64,000 nucleotides of DNA from Scandinavium goeteborgense (lineage in GTDB: Bacteria > Pseudomonadota > Gammaproteobacteria > Enterobacterales > Enterobacteriaceae): the NCBI RefSeq assembly GCF_003935895.2, contig NZ_CP054058.1:186001-250000 (forward strand). The letters run 5' to 3'. A program made the translations under genes and the position numbers. Below are positions 18,932 through 28,517 of the stretch, piece by piece (within the stretch, counting starts at the first letter, position 1; each line of letters opens with the position of its first letter). The notes under the pieces were generated by a model, which ran no database searches, was not told where the DNA came from, and was given only the letters and a program-made list of their open reading frames with translations.

Positions 18932-20098
18932 GTGTTGAAAGGGTTAATACTCCCTGGGCTGATAGCGTCTGCGCTGCTGACAGGCTGCGCCGGCACGTTG
19001 TCGCAAATGAATATGCCTTCCAGTGAAGTAAAGCAGGTGGCGCAAAACGGACGAGTCCTTTCCGTTAATGAGCTGGTCACCGAATATATGCAAAGCAAAC
19101 AGGTGCCGGGCATGGTGGTCGCCGTCATTCAGCATAATGGCCCGCCGAAGTTCTATTGTTACGGCATTACCGATGCCAAAAACCACTACCCGATAACGCC
19201 GGATACCCTGTTTGCGCTGGGCTCCTTGAGCAAAGGCATTACCGCAGAAGTGGTGACGTTGATGGTGAACGAAGGGCGTCTACACTGGGACGACACCTTA
19301 GCCACGCTGCTGCCGCCGGGAACGCCGCTGAGCGCAGACGCGCAAAACATCACCCTATTACAGCTGGTGACGCACACTTCGGGCCTGCCGCGTCAGCCGA
19401 TGAATCTGCTGTCGCTGGAGCATCTGGTGAGTTACCTGCGCGACGGCGAGAATTTCTATCAGGATTTGGACAGCGATGGCGTGCTGAATTACCTCAGCAC
19501 CTTCCGTGCGCCGCTCACGCATGAGCCGCGCTACTCGAATATTGGTTACGCCATTCTCGGCTATGTCCTGAAATACAATACCGGCGAGTCGATTGAAACG
19601 CTTTCTGAGCAGCAGATATTCCAGCCGCTGGGCATGAAAAGCTCGAGCTTTGACCCGGAAAGTTTGCGTTCCTTCCCGCAGCGCGCGCTGGGACACGCGG
19701 GCGATCAGCCGAAATTCATCGCCCGTGGCGCATTAACGCCGGACTGGGAATTCAGCAATAATATGGTCGGCGCGGCCAGCCTGTATAGCGACGCGCGCGA
19801 TCTCATTGAATACGCCCGGGCGCATTTCTCGCCAACGCAGAATGTCACGCTGAATAAAGTCTTTACTGACGTTAGCGTCGATTATTTCCCGCGAGAAAAA
19901 GAAGCGGCCAATATTGCATGGATAACAGATACCTACGGCCAACAAAAAATAACCTATCAGGTGGGATATATTGGCGGTTATTCCAGTTATATCGGTTTCG
20001 ATAAAGAAAACCAGAATGCGGTGGTGGTACTTCAGAATAGTTTTAACTGGAGTAATTATATTGGGCATGCACTATTACGGCATATCATGCCCGAATAA
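18932..20098 (+). CDS. Lipoprotein serine hydrolase (class C beta-lactamase/DD-peptidase fold)
   Basis: A 388-residue predicted outer-membrane lipoprotein. The lipobox LLTGC puts the lipidated cysteine at residue 19, and residue +2 is alanine, so Lol release is not blocked. The penicillin-binding fold motifs are S98-LS-K101 (SxxK) and Y201-S-N (YxN). The third motif, normally HxG or KTG, appears to read YIGG near 346-349, so the enzyme may be an esterase or amidase rather than a beta-lactamase. GGGAAGG lies just before 18932; either the GTG at 18932 or the TTG at 18935 could be the start. It is not AmpH or AmpC. Confidence 0.82.
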   Translation: MLKGLILPGLIASALLTGCAGTLSQMNMPSSEVKQVAQNGRVLSVNELVTEYMQSKQVPGMVVAVIQHNGPPKFYCYGITDAKNHYPITPDTLFALGSLSKGITAEVVTLMVNEGRLHWDDTLATLLPPGTPLSADAQNITLLQLVTHTSGLPRQPMNLLSLEHLVSYLRDGENFYQDLDSDGVLNYLSTFRAPLTHEPRYSNIGYAILGYVLKYNTGESIETLSEQQIFQPLGMKSSSFDPESLRSFPQRALGHAGDQPKFIARGALTPDWEFSNNMVGAASLYSDARDLIEYARAHFSPTQNVTLNKVFTDVSVDYFPREKEAANIAWITDTYGQQKITYQVGYIGGYSSYIGFDKENQNAVVVLQNSFNWSNYIGHALLRHIMPE

Positions 20099-20104
20099 TT
20101 TTGC

Positions 20105-20356
20105 TTACCACTTCTGATCGCGTGCATCCTGACGACCGTCGCGGCGGTTTTCACGCTTGTCCTGACGGCAAGACGAATTGCTCTTGTCGTCATCCCTGAC
20201 GCAATCACGTTTCTCTTCCCGGCCCGTAGAGCGCGCATCCTGACGGGTGTCGCGTGCGTCCTGACGGTTATCGCTGCGGTTCGTGGCGTGTGCGGAAAGC
20301 GTCACGGCGGGCAGCAGCATCGCCGCAGTCACCAGAGTCAGTATTGTTTTTTTCAT
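20105..20356 (-). CDS. Small secreted RQDAR-repeat protein
   Basis: An 83-residue protein with a clear signal peptide, cut at about A24 (LSAHA). The mature part of about 59 residues is dominated by Arg, Asp and Gln, with RQDAR at 31-35, 38-42 and 75-79, and only two cysteines (C52, C63), which could form a disulfide in the periplasm. I do not recognise a named family. It would be very charged and probably unstructured. It ends 6 bases from the convergent serine-hydrolase gene. Confidence 0.75.
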   Translation of the reverse strand: MKKTILTLVTAAMLLPAVTLSAHATNRSDNRQDARDTRQDARSTGREEKRDCVRDDDKSNSSCRQDKRENRRDGRQDARDQKW

Positions 20357-20504
20357 GAAATTAACGCCTTATAAAATAAAGATAGCTTGCGAATTAATGA
20401 AAAGCAGGGCGTATTTTACGGAGTTCTTGATCAACAATAGTACAAATTGTGCGGAGCAGAATGGCTGTATGCGGAGTTTTCGACGGAGTGAAAAAGCAAA
20501 AAAA

Positions 20505-20526
20505 AGCCTCGTGAAAACACGAGGCT
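20505..20526 (-). terminator. Intrinsic terminator of gor
   Basis: A 9-bp stem, AGCCTCGTG/CACGAGGCT with a 4-base loop, is followed on the minus strand by a run of eight or more T. It starts about 20 bases past the gor stop. Confidence 0.88.
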
Positions 20527-20547
20527 TTTAATATTCATGATGAAGAA

Positions 20548-21900
20548 TTAACGCATGGTAACGAATTCTTCAGACGCGGTCGGGTGAATCGCGACGGTAT
20601 TGTCGAAGTCTTTTTTGGTTGCACCCATTTTCAGCGCCACCGCAAAGCCTTGCAGAATTTCGTCCATACCAAAACCGATGCCGTGAATACCGACTATTTT
20701 CTCTTCCGGGCCGACGCACACCAGCTTCATGCGGCATGGCTGACGGTGAGACGTCACCGCGGTGTACATCGCGGTGAAGGAGGATTTATACACCTTCACG
20801 GCGTCTGCGCCGTACTGCTCAACCGCCTGCGGTTCGGAAAGTCCCACGGTACCGATCGGTGGATGGCTGAACACTACCGTTGGAATGTTGCTGTAATCCA
20901 GATGCTCGTCCGGCTTGTTGTTGAACAGGCGCTCGGAGAGACGACGACCTGCGGCCACCGCGACAGGGGTCAGTTCCACCGCACCGGTGTTATCGCCTAC
21001 CGCGTAAATCCCCGGCACGCTGGTGTTCTGGAACTTATCGACAACGATATAGCCTTTGTCGTTGGTTTTCACACCGGTTGCCGCGAGATTGAAGTTGTCC
21101 GTTTCTGGTTCACGGCCAATCGCCCAAATTAGAGCATCGACGGTCTGGCTACGGCCATCTTCCAGCTCAAGCGTCAGGCTGCCATCGGCATTTTTAACCA
21201 CCGCTTTCGGCACCGCGTGGGTGTGCAGCGTTGGGCCTTCGGCTGCCATCACTTCAACCAGCGTTTCGATGATCATCGGATCAAAGCTGCGAAGCGGCGC
21301 GTGTTTACGCACGAACAGGTGCGTTTCGGCACCCAGCCCGTTGATAACGCCCGCCAGTTCAACCGCGATATAACCCGCGCCCACGACGGCAACGCGTTTT
21401 GGCAACGAGGGCAGTGCGAAGAAACCGTCGGAATCAATGCCGAATTCCACGCCCGGAATAGACGGGTGGCTCGGACGACCGCCGGTGGCAATCAGGATAT
21501 GGTCCGCAGTCAGGGTTTCGCCGTTCACTTCGATGGTTTTTTCATCGATAAAGCGCGCAAAGCCTTTGATAACATCCACGTTGTTTTTGCCCAGCACGGT
21601 GTCGTACGAGGTGTGGATACGGTCAATGTAGGCGCTGCGGCTGGAAACCAGTTTGTTCCAGTCGAAGTGATTGATGGTGGTATCGAAGCCATAATCCGGG
21701 CCGTACATGTGGATGGCCTCGCGAATTTGCGCCGCATGCCACATCACTTTCTTCGGTACACAACCGACGTTAACGCAGGTGCCACCGAGCTCTTTGGCTT
21801 CAATCAGCGCACATTTCTGGCCGTACATTGCCGCGCGGTTGATGGAGGCGATGCCGCCGCTGCCGCCGCCGATGGCGATGTAGTCATAATGCTTAGTCAT
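20548..21900 (-). CDS. gor: Glutathione reductase
   Basis: A 450-residue cytoplasmic flavoenzyme that reduces glutathione disulfide with NADPH. It has the FAD Rossmann motif GGGSGG, the redox-active pair C42-VNVG-C47 in [13 protein letters not shown], the NADPH-binding [12 protein letters not shown] and the C-terminal HPTASEEF with the catalytic His-Glu. Length and sequence match E. coli Gor closely. RlmJ lies 70 bases upstream in the same direction, as in E. coli, so partial cotranscription is possible. It ends at a strong terminator. Confidence 0.98.
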   Translation of the reverse strand: MTKHYDYIAIGGGSGGIASINRAAMYGQKCALIEAKELGGTCVNVGCVPKKVMWHAAQIREAIHMYGPDYGFDTTINHFDWNKLVSSRSAYIDRIHTSYDTVLGKNNVDVIKGFARFIDEKTIEVNGETLTADHILIATGGRPSHPSIPGVEFGIDSDGFFALPSLPKRVAVVGAGYIAVELAGVINGLGAETHLFVRKHAPLRSFDPMIIETLVEVMAAEGPTLHTHAVPKAVVKNADGSLTLELEDGRSQTVDALIWAIGREPETDNFNLAATGVKTNDKGYIVVDKFQNTSVPGIYAVGDNTGAVELTPVAVAAGRRLSERLFNNKPDEHLDYSNIPTVVFSHPPIGTVGLSEPQAVEQYGADAVKVYKSSFTAMYTAVTSHRQPCRMKLVCVGPEEKIVGIHGIGFGMDEILQGFAVALKMGATKKDFDNTVAIHPTASEEFVTMR

Positions 21901-21970
21901 AGCTTCTTCCTTAATCGTTGATTGCCGCGATTGTATACCTGGTATCCATAGGTTCCACCGATGATTGCGA

Positions 21971-22813
21971 TTACTCCGGCACGATCCAACTTACGGTGGC
22001 GTGACCGGTGCCCGCCGGAACCAGCTTTTTATGCAGCCATGGCAGAACGTTTTTCATCTGCTGCTCGAGCTTCCACGGCGGGTTGATAACAATCATGCCC
22101 GAGGCGGTCATGCCGCGCTGATCGCTGTCCGGACGCACCGCCAGTTCGATTTGCAGAATGCGACGAATGCCGGTGGCTTCGAGCTCTTTAATCATGCGTT
22201 TGATTTGCGCGCGCAGAACCACCGGATACCACAGCGCGTAGGTGCCGGTGGCGAAGCGCTTGTAGCCTTCGTTGATGCCGGTCACTACCGCCTGATAATC
22301 GGTTTTGATTTCATACGGTGGGTCAATCAGTACCAGTCCACGACGCGATGCCGGTGGCAGCTTGGATTTAAGCTGCTGATAGCCGTCGGATTTTTCTACG
22401 CGGGCGCGGTCATCTTTCTGGAATTCGGAACGCAGCAGCGGGAAATCGCTTGGGTGCAGTTCGGTCAGGTTCAGGCTGTCCTGCTCACGCAGCAGCTGGC
22501 GCGCAATCAGCGGGGAACCTGGATAGTAGCGCAGCTGGCCGCTACGGTTGAAGTGCTGCACGACGCTGATGTAAGGCTCAAGTTCTGCCGGTAAATCGTC
22601 CTGCTGCCAGATGCGGGCGATGCCTTCCAGATACTCACCGGTGCGCTCCGCATGTTCGCCGCTCAACTGGTAACGACCGGCGCCTGCGTGGGTGTCGAGA
22701 TAGAGAAACGGTTTTTCTTTCTCTTTCAGCGATTCAATGATTAGGCTCTGAACGGTGTGTTTGAGGACGTCGGCATGGTTGCCAGCGTGAAAGCTGTGGC
22801 GATAACTGAGCAT
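21971..22813 (-). CDS. rlmJ: 23S rRNA (adenine-2030-N6)-methyltransferase RlmJ
   Basis: A 280-residue SAM-dependent methyltransferase that modifies A2030 of 23S rRNA before 50S assembly. The catalytic motif IV is DPPY ([14 protein letters not shown]). The N-terminus [19 protein letters not shown] is the family hallmark. Its position next to gor matches E. coli yhiR. The ATG at 22813 is well conserved. Confidence 0.96.
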   Translation of the reverse strand: MLSYRHSFHAGNHADVLKHTVQSLIIESLKEKEKPFLYLDTHAGAGRYQLSGEHAERTGEYLEGIARIWQQDDLPAELEPYISVVQHFNRSGQLRYYPGSPLIARQLLREQDSLNLTELHPSDFPLLRSEFQKDDRARVEKSDGYQQLKSKLPPASRRGLVLIDPPYEIKTDYQAVVTGINEGYKRFATGTYALWYPVVLRAQIKRMIKELEATGIRRILQIELAVRPDSDQRGMTASGMIVINPPWKLEQQMKNVLPWLHKKLVPAGTGHATVSWIVPE

Positions 22814-22981
22814 GGATACGGGAGTTCCGAAATAATAAACGATGCCGACAGTTTACCGCAGATTGCCGGGGATTACCGCCGAAGCTGAGCGCGACGGTGA
22901 TTCCCGCTGTCATAAATGTGTCAAAGAGATGCGCTAGCGTCGGATTCAGGCAAGGTAATTCATTGAATCCAGGATAAAAAA

Positions 22982-24190
22982 ATGACTAAACACTCTACGC
23001 TTCTTGCAGCCGCGCTACTACTGGCGCTCCCCGCCCTGGCTAAAGAAACCCCGATAGACACGGCGGCACAGCTGGCGGCGCTGCGTCATGCGCTGCAAAA
23101 CGGCGAGCCAACGCTCACGCGGGATGGGCTGGAAAAAGCGAAGCAGTCATCCACTCAGGCGGATACCGCGTGGCTCAAGGCCAGTGGTTATGATTTCCAG
23201 ACTAAAGCCCGTCAGCAGGCGGGCATTGCGCTGCTCTCTGCGTTCAGCTCGCTGCCCACCGGAACACTAGCGGCCAGCCTGAAAACAGTAACTGACATCA
23301 ACCGCGATGCGCCCGCAGCCACGCGGCATCAGGCTCTGACCGATGCCGAGGGCATCAGCTATCTCTATTTTCTCAGCGATGCGCTGGGGCCGCGTCTGGG
23401 CAAGGCGTTCATCACCGCCTATGACCAGGGCGAACTGAACAAAGCGGCGGCGCTGATTAAAGCCAGCGAAGTCAGTACCGGCGCGGCGAAAAAGTACTTC
23501 AACTACGCGCGGCCGTTCCTGGTGCAGGGCAACACCATTCATTTGGTGCCGGACGACACGGTGGTGAAAGACAACCAGCTTTACACCGCCGACGGCGGCT
23601 CGTTCCCGAGCGGGCACACCAATACCGGCGTGACCGACGCGCTGCTGATGGCGCAGATGATCCCCGAACGCTACGACGCGCTGGTGACCCGCGGCGCACG
23701 CTACGGCTATTCGCGCATTGTGCTTGGGGTGCATTACCCGCTGGACGTGATGGGCTCGCGGATGGTGGCGCAAAGCAACGTGGCGTATGACCTCAACGAC
23801 CCGAAATACCGGGCGCTGTTCAACGACGCTCGCGATCAGCTGCGCGCCGCGCTGGCAAAAGCGTGCGGCATGACGCTGGCGGAATGCGCAAAAACCGACG
23901 GCAAAGATGACCCATATCGCGACCCGGCGATGCAGGCGTTTTACCGCTTCACTCTGAGCTACGATTTGCCGCAGCAGAAAGGGGAGTCAGCCGCGCTGAT
24001 GGTGCCGCAGGGCGCGGAAGTGCTGCTGGAAAGTGCGTTGCCAAACACGTCGGCGCAGCAACGTCGTGCGCTGATGGTGAAAACCGCGCTGCCCGCCGGG
24101 TATCCGCTTTCCGGCACCACGCCAGATCAGCAATTCTGGCAACGTCTGGACCTGTCTGCCGCGTATGCCGCCGGACAGCATTTGCAGTAA
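22982..24190 (+). CDS. Periplasmic PAP2-type acid phosphatase
   Basis: A 402-residue exported phosphatase with a signal peptide (LLALPALA then KETP). All three PAP2/class A acid phosphatase motifs are intact: K-x6-RP (KKYFNYARP), PSGH (SFPSGHTNTG) and SRx5HxxxD (SRIVLGVHYPLD). It probably hydrolyses phosphomonoesters non-specifically in the periplasm, like PhoN. It is longer than PhoN-type enzymes (about 250 residues): there are extra segments of roughly 100 residues before the motifs and after them. The gene is not at this place in E. coli K-12. Confidence 0.88.
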   Translation: MTKHSTLLAAALLLALPALAKETPIDTAAQLAALRHALQNGEPTLTRDGLEKAKQSSTQADTAWLKASGYDFQTKARQQAGIALLSAFSSLPTGTLAASLKTVTDINRDAPAATRHQALTDAEGISYLYFLSDALGPRLGKAFITAYDQGELNKAAALIKASEVSTGAAKKYFNYARPFLVQGNTIHLVPDDTVVKDNQLYTADGGSFPSGHTNTGVTDALLMAQMIPERYDALVTRGARYGYSRIVLGVHYPLDVMGSRMVAQSNVAYDLNDPKYRALFNDARDQLRAALAKACGMTLAECAKTDGKDDPYRDPAMQAFYRFTLSYDLPQQKGESAALMVPQGAEVLLESALPNTSAQQRRALMVKTALPAGYPLSGTTPDQQFWQRLDLSAAYAAGQHLQ

Positions 24191-24195
24191 AGGTT

Positions 24196-24231
24196 TGCCG
24201 GGTGATGGCGTGTTGCGCCTTACCCGGCCTA
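24196..24231. repeat. REP-like extragenic palindrome
   Basis: GCCGGGTGATGGCG-TGTTG-CGCCTTACCCGGCCTA is a typical enterobacterial REP unit with an imperfect stem. It lies 6 bases after the phosphatase stop and before the prlC promoter, and may stabilise the 3' end of the upstream mRNA. Confidence 0.8.
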
Positions 24232-24253
24232 TAAAAACTGAAAGCCTGCTGCC

Positions 24254-24282
24254 ATTGAAATCCTCTACACTTATCCCCATTC
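24254..24282 (+). promoter_or_regulatory. Sigma-32-like heat-shock promoter of prlC-rsmJ
   Basis: ATTGAAA (24254-24260), 14 bases, then CCCCATTC (24275-24282). This fits the sigma-32 pattern CTTGAAA-N13-15-CCCCATnT with few mismatches. prlC (opdA) is a known heat-shock gene in E. coli, which supports the call. The predicted start site leaves a leader of about 55 bases. Confidence 0.65.
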
Positions 24283-24343
24283 TACCAAGATATGTGTCGC
24301 GCCGGACGTGCGCCTTATTCACTCTTTCAACAGGACAGCGCTT

Positions 24344-26386
24344 ATGACCAATCCATTACTGACGCCTTTCGAACTACCTCCGTTTTCGAAAATCCAGCCT
24401 GAACACGTGGTTCCTGCGGTCACCAAAGCGCTGGACGACTGCCGCACGTCGGTAGAAAGCGTGGTGGCGCAGGGCGCGCCGTACAGCTGGGAAAATCTCT
24501 GTCAGCCGCTGGCTGAAGTGGACGACGTGCTGGGCCGTATTTTCTCCCCGGTCAGCCACCTGAATTCCGTCAAAAACAGCCCGGAGCTGCGCGAAGCCTA
24601 TGAGCAAACGCTGCCGCTGCTGTCCGAGTACAGCACCTGGGTCGGTCAGCATGAAGGGCTGTATCAGGCCTATCGCGACCTGCGCGAAGGCGACAACTAT
24701 GCGGGCCTTAACACCGCGCAGAAGAAAGCGGTCGATAACGCGCTGCGTGATTTTGAGCTGTCCGGGATTGGCCTGTCGAAAGAGAAACAGAAACGCTATG
24801 GCGAAATCGCCGCGCGTCTGTCCGAGTTAGGCAACCAGTACAGCAACAACGTGCTCGACGCCACCATGGGCTGGACCAAACTGGTCACCGATGAAGCTGA
24901 GCTGGCCGGGATGCCGGAAAGCGCCTTGGCGGCGGCAAAAGCGCAGGCTGAAGCCAAAGAGCAGGAAGGCTATCTGCTGACGCTGGATATCCCGAGCTAT
25001 TTGCCGGTGATGACCTATTGCGACAACCAGGCACTGCGTGAAGAGATGTACCGTGCGTACACCACGCGTGCGTCCGACCAGGGCCCGAACGCCGGGAAAT
25101 GGGACAACAGCCCGGTGATGGAAGAGATCCTCGCCCTGCGTCACGAACTGGCTCAACTGCTGGGCTTCGAAAGCTACGCGGTTAAATCCCTCGCCACCAA
25201 AATGGCGGAAAACCCACAGCAGGTGCTCGATTTCCTGACCGATCTAGCAAAACGCGCCCGTCCGCAGGGTGAGAAAGAGCTGGCTCAGCTGCGCGCCTAC
25301 GCGAAAGCCGAATTTAGCGTGGACGAACTGCAGCCGTGGGACATCGCTTACTACAGCGAAAAACAGAAACAGCATCTGTACAGCATCAGCGACGAGCAGC
25401 TGCGTCCGTACTTCCCTGAAAACAAAGCCGTTAACGGCCTGTTCGAAGTGGTGAAGCGCATTTACGGCATCACCGCGAAAGAGCGCACCGACATCGAAGT
25501 GTGGAACCCGGAAGTGCGTTTCTTCGAGCTGTACGACGACAAGAACGAACTGCGCGGCAGCTTCTATCTCGACCTCTACGCGCGTGAACACAAGCGCGGC
25601 GGGGCGTGGATGGACGACTGCGTGGGCCAGATGCGTAAAGCCGATGGTTCGCTGCAAAAGCCAGTGGCCTATCTGACCTGTAACTTCAACCGTCCGGTGA
25701 GCGGCAAACCCGCGCTGTTTACCCACGATGAAGTGATCACCCTTTTCCACGAATTCGGTCACGGGCTGCACCACATGCTGACCCGCATCGAAACCGCCGG
25801 CGTTTCGGGTATCAGCGGTGTGCCGTGGGATGCCGTCGAACTGCCGAGCCAGTTTATGGAAAACTGGTGCTGGGAACCGGATGCGCTGGCGTTCATCTCC
25901 GGCCATTACGAAACCGGCGAACCGCTGCCGAAAGAACTGCTGGATAAAATGCTGGCGGCGAAAAACTACCAGGCGGCGATGTTTGTTCTGCGCCAGCTGG
26001 AGTTCGGTCTGTTCGATTTCCGTCTGCACGCCGAGTTTAACCCGGAGCAGGGCGCGAAAATTCTCGACACCCTGGCTGAAATCAAGAAGCAGGTTTCCGT
26101 GGTGCCGGGTCCGTCGTGGGGCCGTTTCCCACACGCTTTCAGCCACATTTTCGCGGGCGGTTACGCGGCGGGTTACTACAGCTACCTGTGGGCCGACGTG
26201 CTGGCGGCAGACGCCTTCTCCCGCTTCGAAGAAGAAGGGATTTTCAACCGCGAAACCGGACAGTCGTTCCTCGACAATATCCTGAGCCGGGGTGGTTCAG
26301 AAGAGCCGATGACGCTGTTCAAACGCTTCCGTGGACGTGAACCGCAGCTGGACGCGATGCTTGAGCATTACGGCATCAAGGGCTGA
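24344..26386 (+). CDS. prlC: Oligopeptidase A
   Basis: A 680-residue cytoplasmic M3-family zinc metallopeptidase that degrades short peptides, including cleaved signal peptides. The zinc motif HEFGH is at about residue 470 ([13 protein letters not shown]). The start at 24344 ([14 protein letters not shown]) follows AGGA with 8-base spacing and gives the exact length of E. coli PrlC; the frame remains open 12 codons upstream. rsmJ follows after 7 bases, so the two form an operon as in E. coli, probably under the sigma-32-like promoter. Confidence 0.97.
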   Translation: MTNPLLTPFELPPFSKIQPEHVVPAVTKALDDCRTSVESVVAQGAPYSWENLCQPLAEVDDVLGRIFSPVSHLNSVKNSPELREAYEQTLPLLSEYSTWVGQHEGLYQAYRDLREGDNYAGLNTAQKKAVDNALRDFELSGIGLSKEKQKRYGEIAARLSELGNQYSNNVLDATMGWTKLVTDEAELAGMPESALAAAKAQAEAKEQEGYLLTLDIPSYLPVMTYCDNQALREEMYRAYTTRASDQGPNAGKWDNSPVMEEILALRHELAQLLGFESYAVKSLATKMAENPQQVLDFLTDLAKRARPQGEKELAQLRAYAKAEFSVDELQPWDIAYYSEKQKQHLYSISDEQLRPYFPENKAVNGLFEVVKRIYGITAKERTDIEVWNPEVRFFELYDDKNELRGSFYLDLYAREHKRGGAWMDDCVGQMRKADGSLQKPVAYLTCNFNRPVSGKPALFTHDEVITLFHEFGHGLHHMLTRIETAGVSGISGVPWDAVELPSQFMENWCWEPDALAFISGHYETGEPLPKELLDKMLAAKNYQAAMFVLRQLEFGLFDFRLHAEFNPEQGAKILDTLAEIKKQVSVVPGPSWGRFPHAFSHIFAGGYAAGYYSYLWADVLAADAFSRFEEEGIFNRETGQSFLDNILSRGGSEEPMTLFKRFRGREPQLDAMLEHYGIKG

Positions 26387-26393
26387 TCGTTTC

Positions 26394-27149
26394 GTGAAAA
26401 TCTGTTTAGTTGATGAATCAGGCGCCAGTGATGGCGCCTTATCTGTTCTGGCGGCCCGCTGGGCGCTGGAACACGATGCGGATAACCTGATGGCGCTGGT
26501 GTTAACGCCGGAGCATCTTGAATTACGTAAACGCGATGAGCCAAAGCTTGGTGGCATCTTCGTGGATTTTGTCGGCGGCGCGATGGCGCATCGCCGCAAA
26601 TTCGGCGGCGGTCGTGGCGAAGCGGTGGCTAAAGCGGTTGGGGTGAAAGGCAGCTATCTGCCGGACGTCGTCGACGCGACGGCGGGGTTAGGGCGCGATG
26701 CGTTTGTGCTGGCGTCCGTCGGTTGTCGTGTGCGAATGCTGGAACGTAACCCGGTGGTCGCGGCGCTGCTCGATGATGGTCTGGCGCGTGGTTATGCCGA
26801 CCGGGAAATCGGGAGTTGGCTGCGGGAGCGTTTACAGCTCATTCATGCCTCCAGCCTGACGGCGCTGACTGATATCACACCGCGTCCGCAGGTGGTTTAC
26901 CTCGACCCGATGTTTCCGCATAAGCAGAAAAGCGCGCTGGTGAAAAAGGAAATGCGGGTGTTTCAGTCGCTGGTCGGCCCGGATTTAGATGCCGATGGTC
27001 TGCTGGGGCCTGCGCAACAGTTGGCGACCAAGCGGGTGGTGGTGAAGCGCCCGGATTATGCGCCGCCGTTAGCCGACGTCGCCACGCCGAATGCGGTGGC
27101 CACCAAAGGGCATCGGTTTGATATTTATGCGGGTACGGCTGAGGGTTAG
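26394..27149 (+). CDS. rsmJ: 16S rRNA (guanine-1516-N2)-methyltransferase RsmJ
   Basis: A 251-residue SAM-dependent methyltransferase that modifies G1516 of 16S rRNA. The SAM-binding region [17 protein letters not shown] and the catalytic LDPMFP are clear. The GTG at 26394 ([10 protein letters not shown]) aligns with the E. coli start; AAGGG lies 11 bases upstream, overlapping the end of prlC. Longer upstream readings overlap prlC and are rejected. Cotranscribed with prlC. Confidence 0.96.
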   Translation: MKICLVDESGASDGALSVLAARWALEHDADNLMALVLTPEHLELRKRDEPKLGGIFVDFVGGAMAHRRKFGGGRGEAVAKAVGVKGSYLPDVVDATAGLGRDAFVLASVGCRVRMLERNPVVAALLDDGLARGYADREIGSWLRERLQLIHASSLTALTDITPRPQVVYLDPMFPHKQKSALVKKEMRVFQSLVGPDLDADGLLGPAQQLATKRVVVKRPDYAPPLADVATPNAVATKGHRFDIYAGTAEG

Positions 27150-27161
27150 TGCGGTCTGATG

Positions 27162-27229
27162 CCCTCTCCCACAGGGAGAGGGAGAAAAACCAGTTCCCTC
27201 TCCCTGTGGGAGAGGGCTAGGGAGAGGGG
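27162..27229. repeat. CCCTCTCCC palindromic repeat, inverted pair (copy 3)
   Basis: Units at 27162-27182 and 27196-27229 lie between convergent rsmJ and uspA. They have the same core as copies 1, 2, 4 and 6. Confidence 0.85.
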
Positions 27230-27240
27230 TTACACGATAA

Positions 27241-27678
27241 TTACTCGTCTTCTTCATCACGCAGCGGAACAATCAGCATATCCACATGAACGGTATTAAT
27301 CAGCTGACGAGCAGACGACATCAGTTTGCTCCAGAAATCCTGATGATGACCGCACACCACCAAATCCATATCGTATTTCTTGATAGCGTCGACCAGAACC
27401 TGGCCGAGATCGCCGCTGCCGCTGAGGGTTTCTGTGATCGGATACCCGGCGTTGGTGGAGAGCTCGCTTAACGCGTGGTGCGTCTCCTCCGAAATGCGTT
27501 TCTGCATATCACCCAAATTGACATCAATCAGGCCGGTGTAGAGATCGGAGTAGTTCACATCGACATGAATCAGGGAAACTTTCGCGTTATACGGGCGCGC
27601 CATTGAGACTGCTTTGTCGACCAGGACTTTGCTTTCCGGGGAGAGGTCAACCGCGATAAGAATGTGTTTGTAAGCCAT
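27241..27678 (-). CDS. uspA: Universal stress protein A
   Basis: A 145-residue cytoplasmic stress protein induced on growth arrest and many stresses. It belongs to the UspA family that lacks the ATP-binding G-2x-G-9x-G(S/T) pattern of UspFG. The sequence is almost identical to E. coli UspA ([20 protein letters not shown]). AAGGAAGGAG gives a strong ribosome site before the ATG at 27678. An ERIC element begins 27 bases upstream and probably lies in the leader. Confidence 0.98.
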   Translation of the reverse strand: MAYKHILIAVDLSPESKVLVDKAVSMARPYNAKVSLIHVDVNYSDLYTGLIDVNLGDMQKRISEETHHALSELSTNAGYPITETLSGSGDLGQVLVDAIKKYDMDLVVCGHHQDFWSKLMSSARQLINTVHVDMLIVPLRDEEDE

Positions 27679-27704
27679 AGTGTTACTCCTTCCTTAAGTC
27701 TGTG

Positions 27705-27831
27705 TATACCCGTCATACTTCAAGCTGCATGCGCGTTGGCTGCCTCCGCTCACCCCCAATCACTTACTTAAGTAAGCTCTTGGGGTTCTCAGCCTTGCCG
27801 CCTTCCTGCAACTCGAATTATTTTGGGTGTA
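27705..27831. repeat. ERIC (enterobacterial repetitive intergenic consensus) element
   Basis: A 127-bp element with ends TATACCC and GGGTGTA. The centre, CGCTCACCCCCAATCACTTACTT followed by AAGTAAGCTC, is the well-known ERIC core that ERIC-PCR primers target. Length equals that of the canonical element. It separates the uspA start codon from the likely uspA promoter. Confidence 0.92.
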
Positions 27832-27841
27832 GTTACTAAAT

Positions 27842-27848
27842 AGTGTAG
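27842..27848 (-). promoter_or_regulatory. Candidate uspA -10 element
   Basis: CTACACT on the minus strand, followed by ATTTAG. Transcription would start near 27835, just outside the ERIC, so almost the whole ERIC would be in the uspA leader. No clear -35 element is visible, and the call is tentative. Confidence 0.35.
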
Positions 27849-27974
27849 ACAACCTCACCTTAAAACGAGCCTCAAGTTACGTCAATGACCCTTGATCACC
27901 AATCAGTTAAACAAATAATCGCGTTTTAACTATTGATAACGATTAACGATGTGGCAAAAAAATCAGCGGATCTC

Positions 27975-27981
27975 CTACACT
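27975..27981 (+). promoter_or_regulatory. Candidate sigma-S -10 element of uspB
   Basis: CTACACT followed by ATTTAAAG resembles the sigma-S -10 pattern CTAYACTT. E. coli uspB is sigma-S dependent. The implied leader is about 120 bases. Confidence 0.4.
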
Positions 27982-28106
27982 ATTTAAAGAGTCGGTCGGA
28001 TACGTTAATGTGACCGGATTCTCACTCTTTCACTGACTGTCTGTTGAGTTTCGGGTTGCGGTAGTCCCGGAGGAAGTCTCCGTGGGCCGGTCGCCGGGGA
28101 GGAGCT

Positions 28107-28442
28107 ATGGTAAGCACTGTCGCACTATTTTGGGCTTTGTGTATTGTGTGTGTAGTGAATATGGCGCGCTATTTCTCATCGTTGCGCGCCCTGCTGGTGG
28201 TGCTGCGAGGTTGCGATCCTTTACTCTATCAGTATGTGGATGGCGGAGGTTTTTTCACCTCCCACGGTCAGCCGGGAAAACAGGTGCGTCTGGTGTGGTA
28301 TATCTATGCGCAGCGTTACCGCGATCATCATGATGATGAGTTTATCCGCCGCTGTGAGCGTGTTCGCCGTCAGTTTGTCTTAACCAGTGCGCTGTGCGGC
28401 CTGGTCGTGATCAGCATGATTGCGTTAATGATTTGGCACTGA
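28107..28442 (+). CDS. uspB: Universal stress protein B
   Basis: A 111-residue inner-membrane protein with N- and C-terminal hydrophobic segments (about residues 2-20 and 90-110). It is required for ethanol resistance in stationary phase in E. coli. Sequence and length match E. coli UspB. The ribosome site GGAGGAG lies 5 bases before the ATG. It is divergent from uspA as in E. coli and is followed by a strong bidirectional terminator shared with pitA. Confidence 0.97.
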   Translation: MVSTVALFWALCIVCVVNMARYFSSLRALLVVLRGCDPLLYQYVDGGGFFTSHGQPGKQVRLVWYIYAQRYRDHHDDEFIRRCERVRRQFVLTSALCGLVVISMIALMIWH

Positions 28443-28470
28443 CTGCTGCTCTATAAAGTACAGGCATAAA

Positions 28471-28498
28471 AAAACGGGTCAGTTTCCTGACCCGTTTT
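28471..28498. terminator. Bidirectional terminator between uspB and pitA
   Basis: The perfect stem AAAACGGGTCAG / CTGACCCGTTTT around a TTTC loop has A-rich and T-rich flanks, so it works for both convergent genes. Confidence 0.92.
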
Positions 28499-28517
28499 TG
28501 TCATGCTTTCAGGCTAA

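Noticed and set aside
18932-20098. AmpC or AmpH assignment for the serine hydrolase
   Set aside because: It is a lipoprotein, and its sequence outside SxxK/YxN does not match remembered AmpC/AmpH; a resistance role is not supported.
25244-26146. 300-codon open frame antisense inside prlC
   Set aside because: High-GC shadow of a well-supported gene; no ribosome site or recognisable domain.
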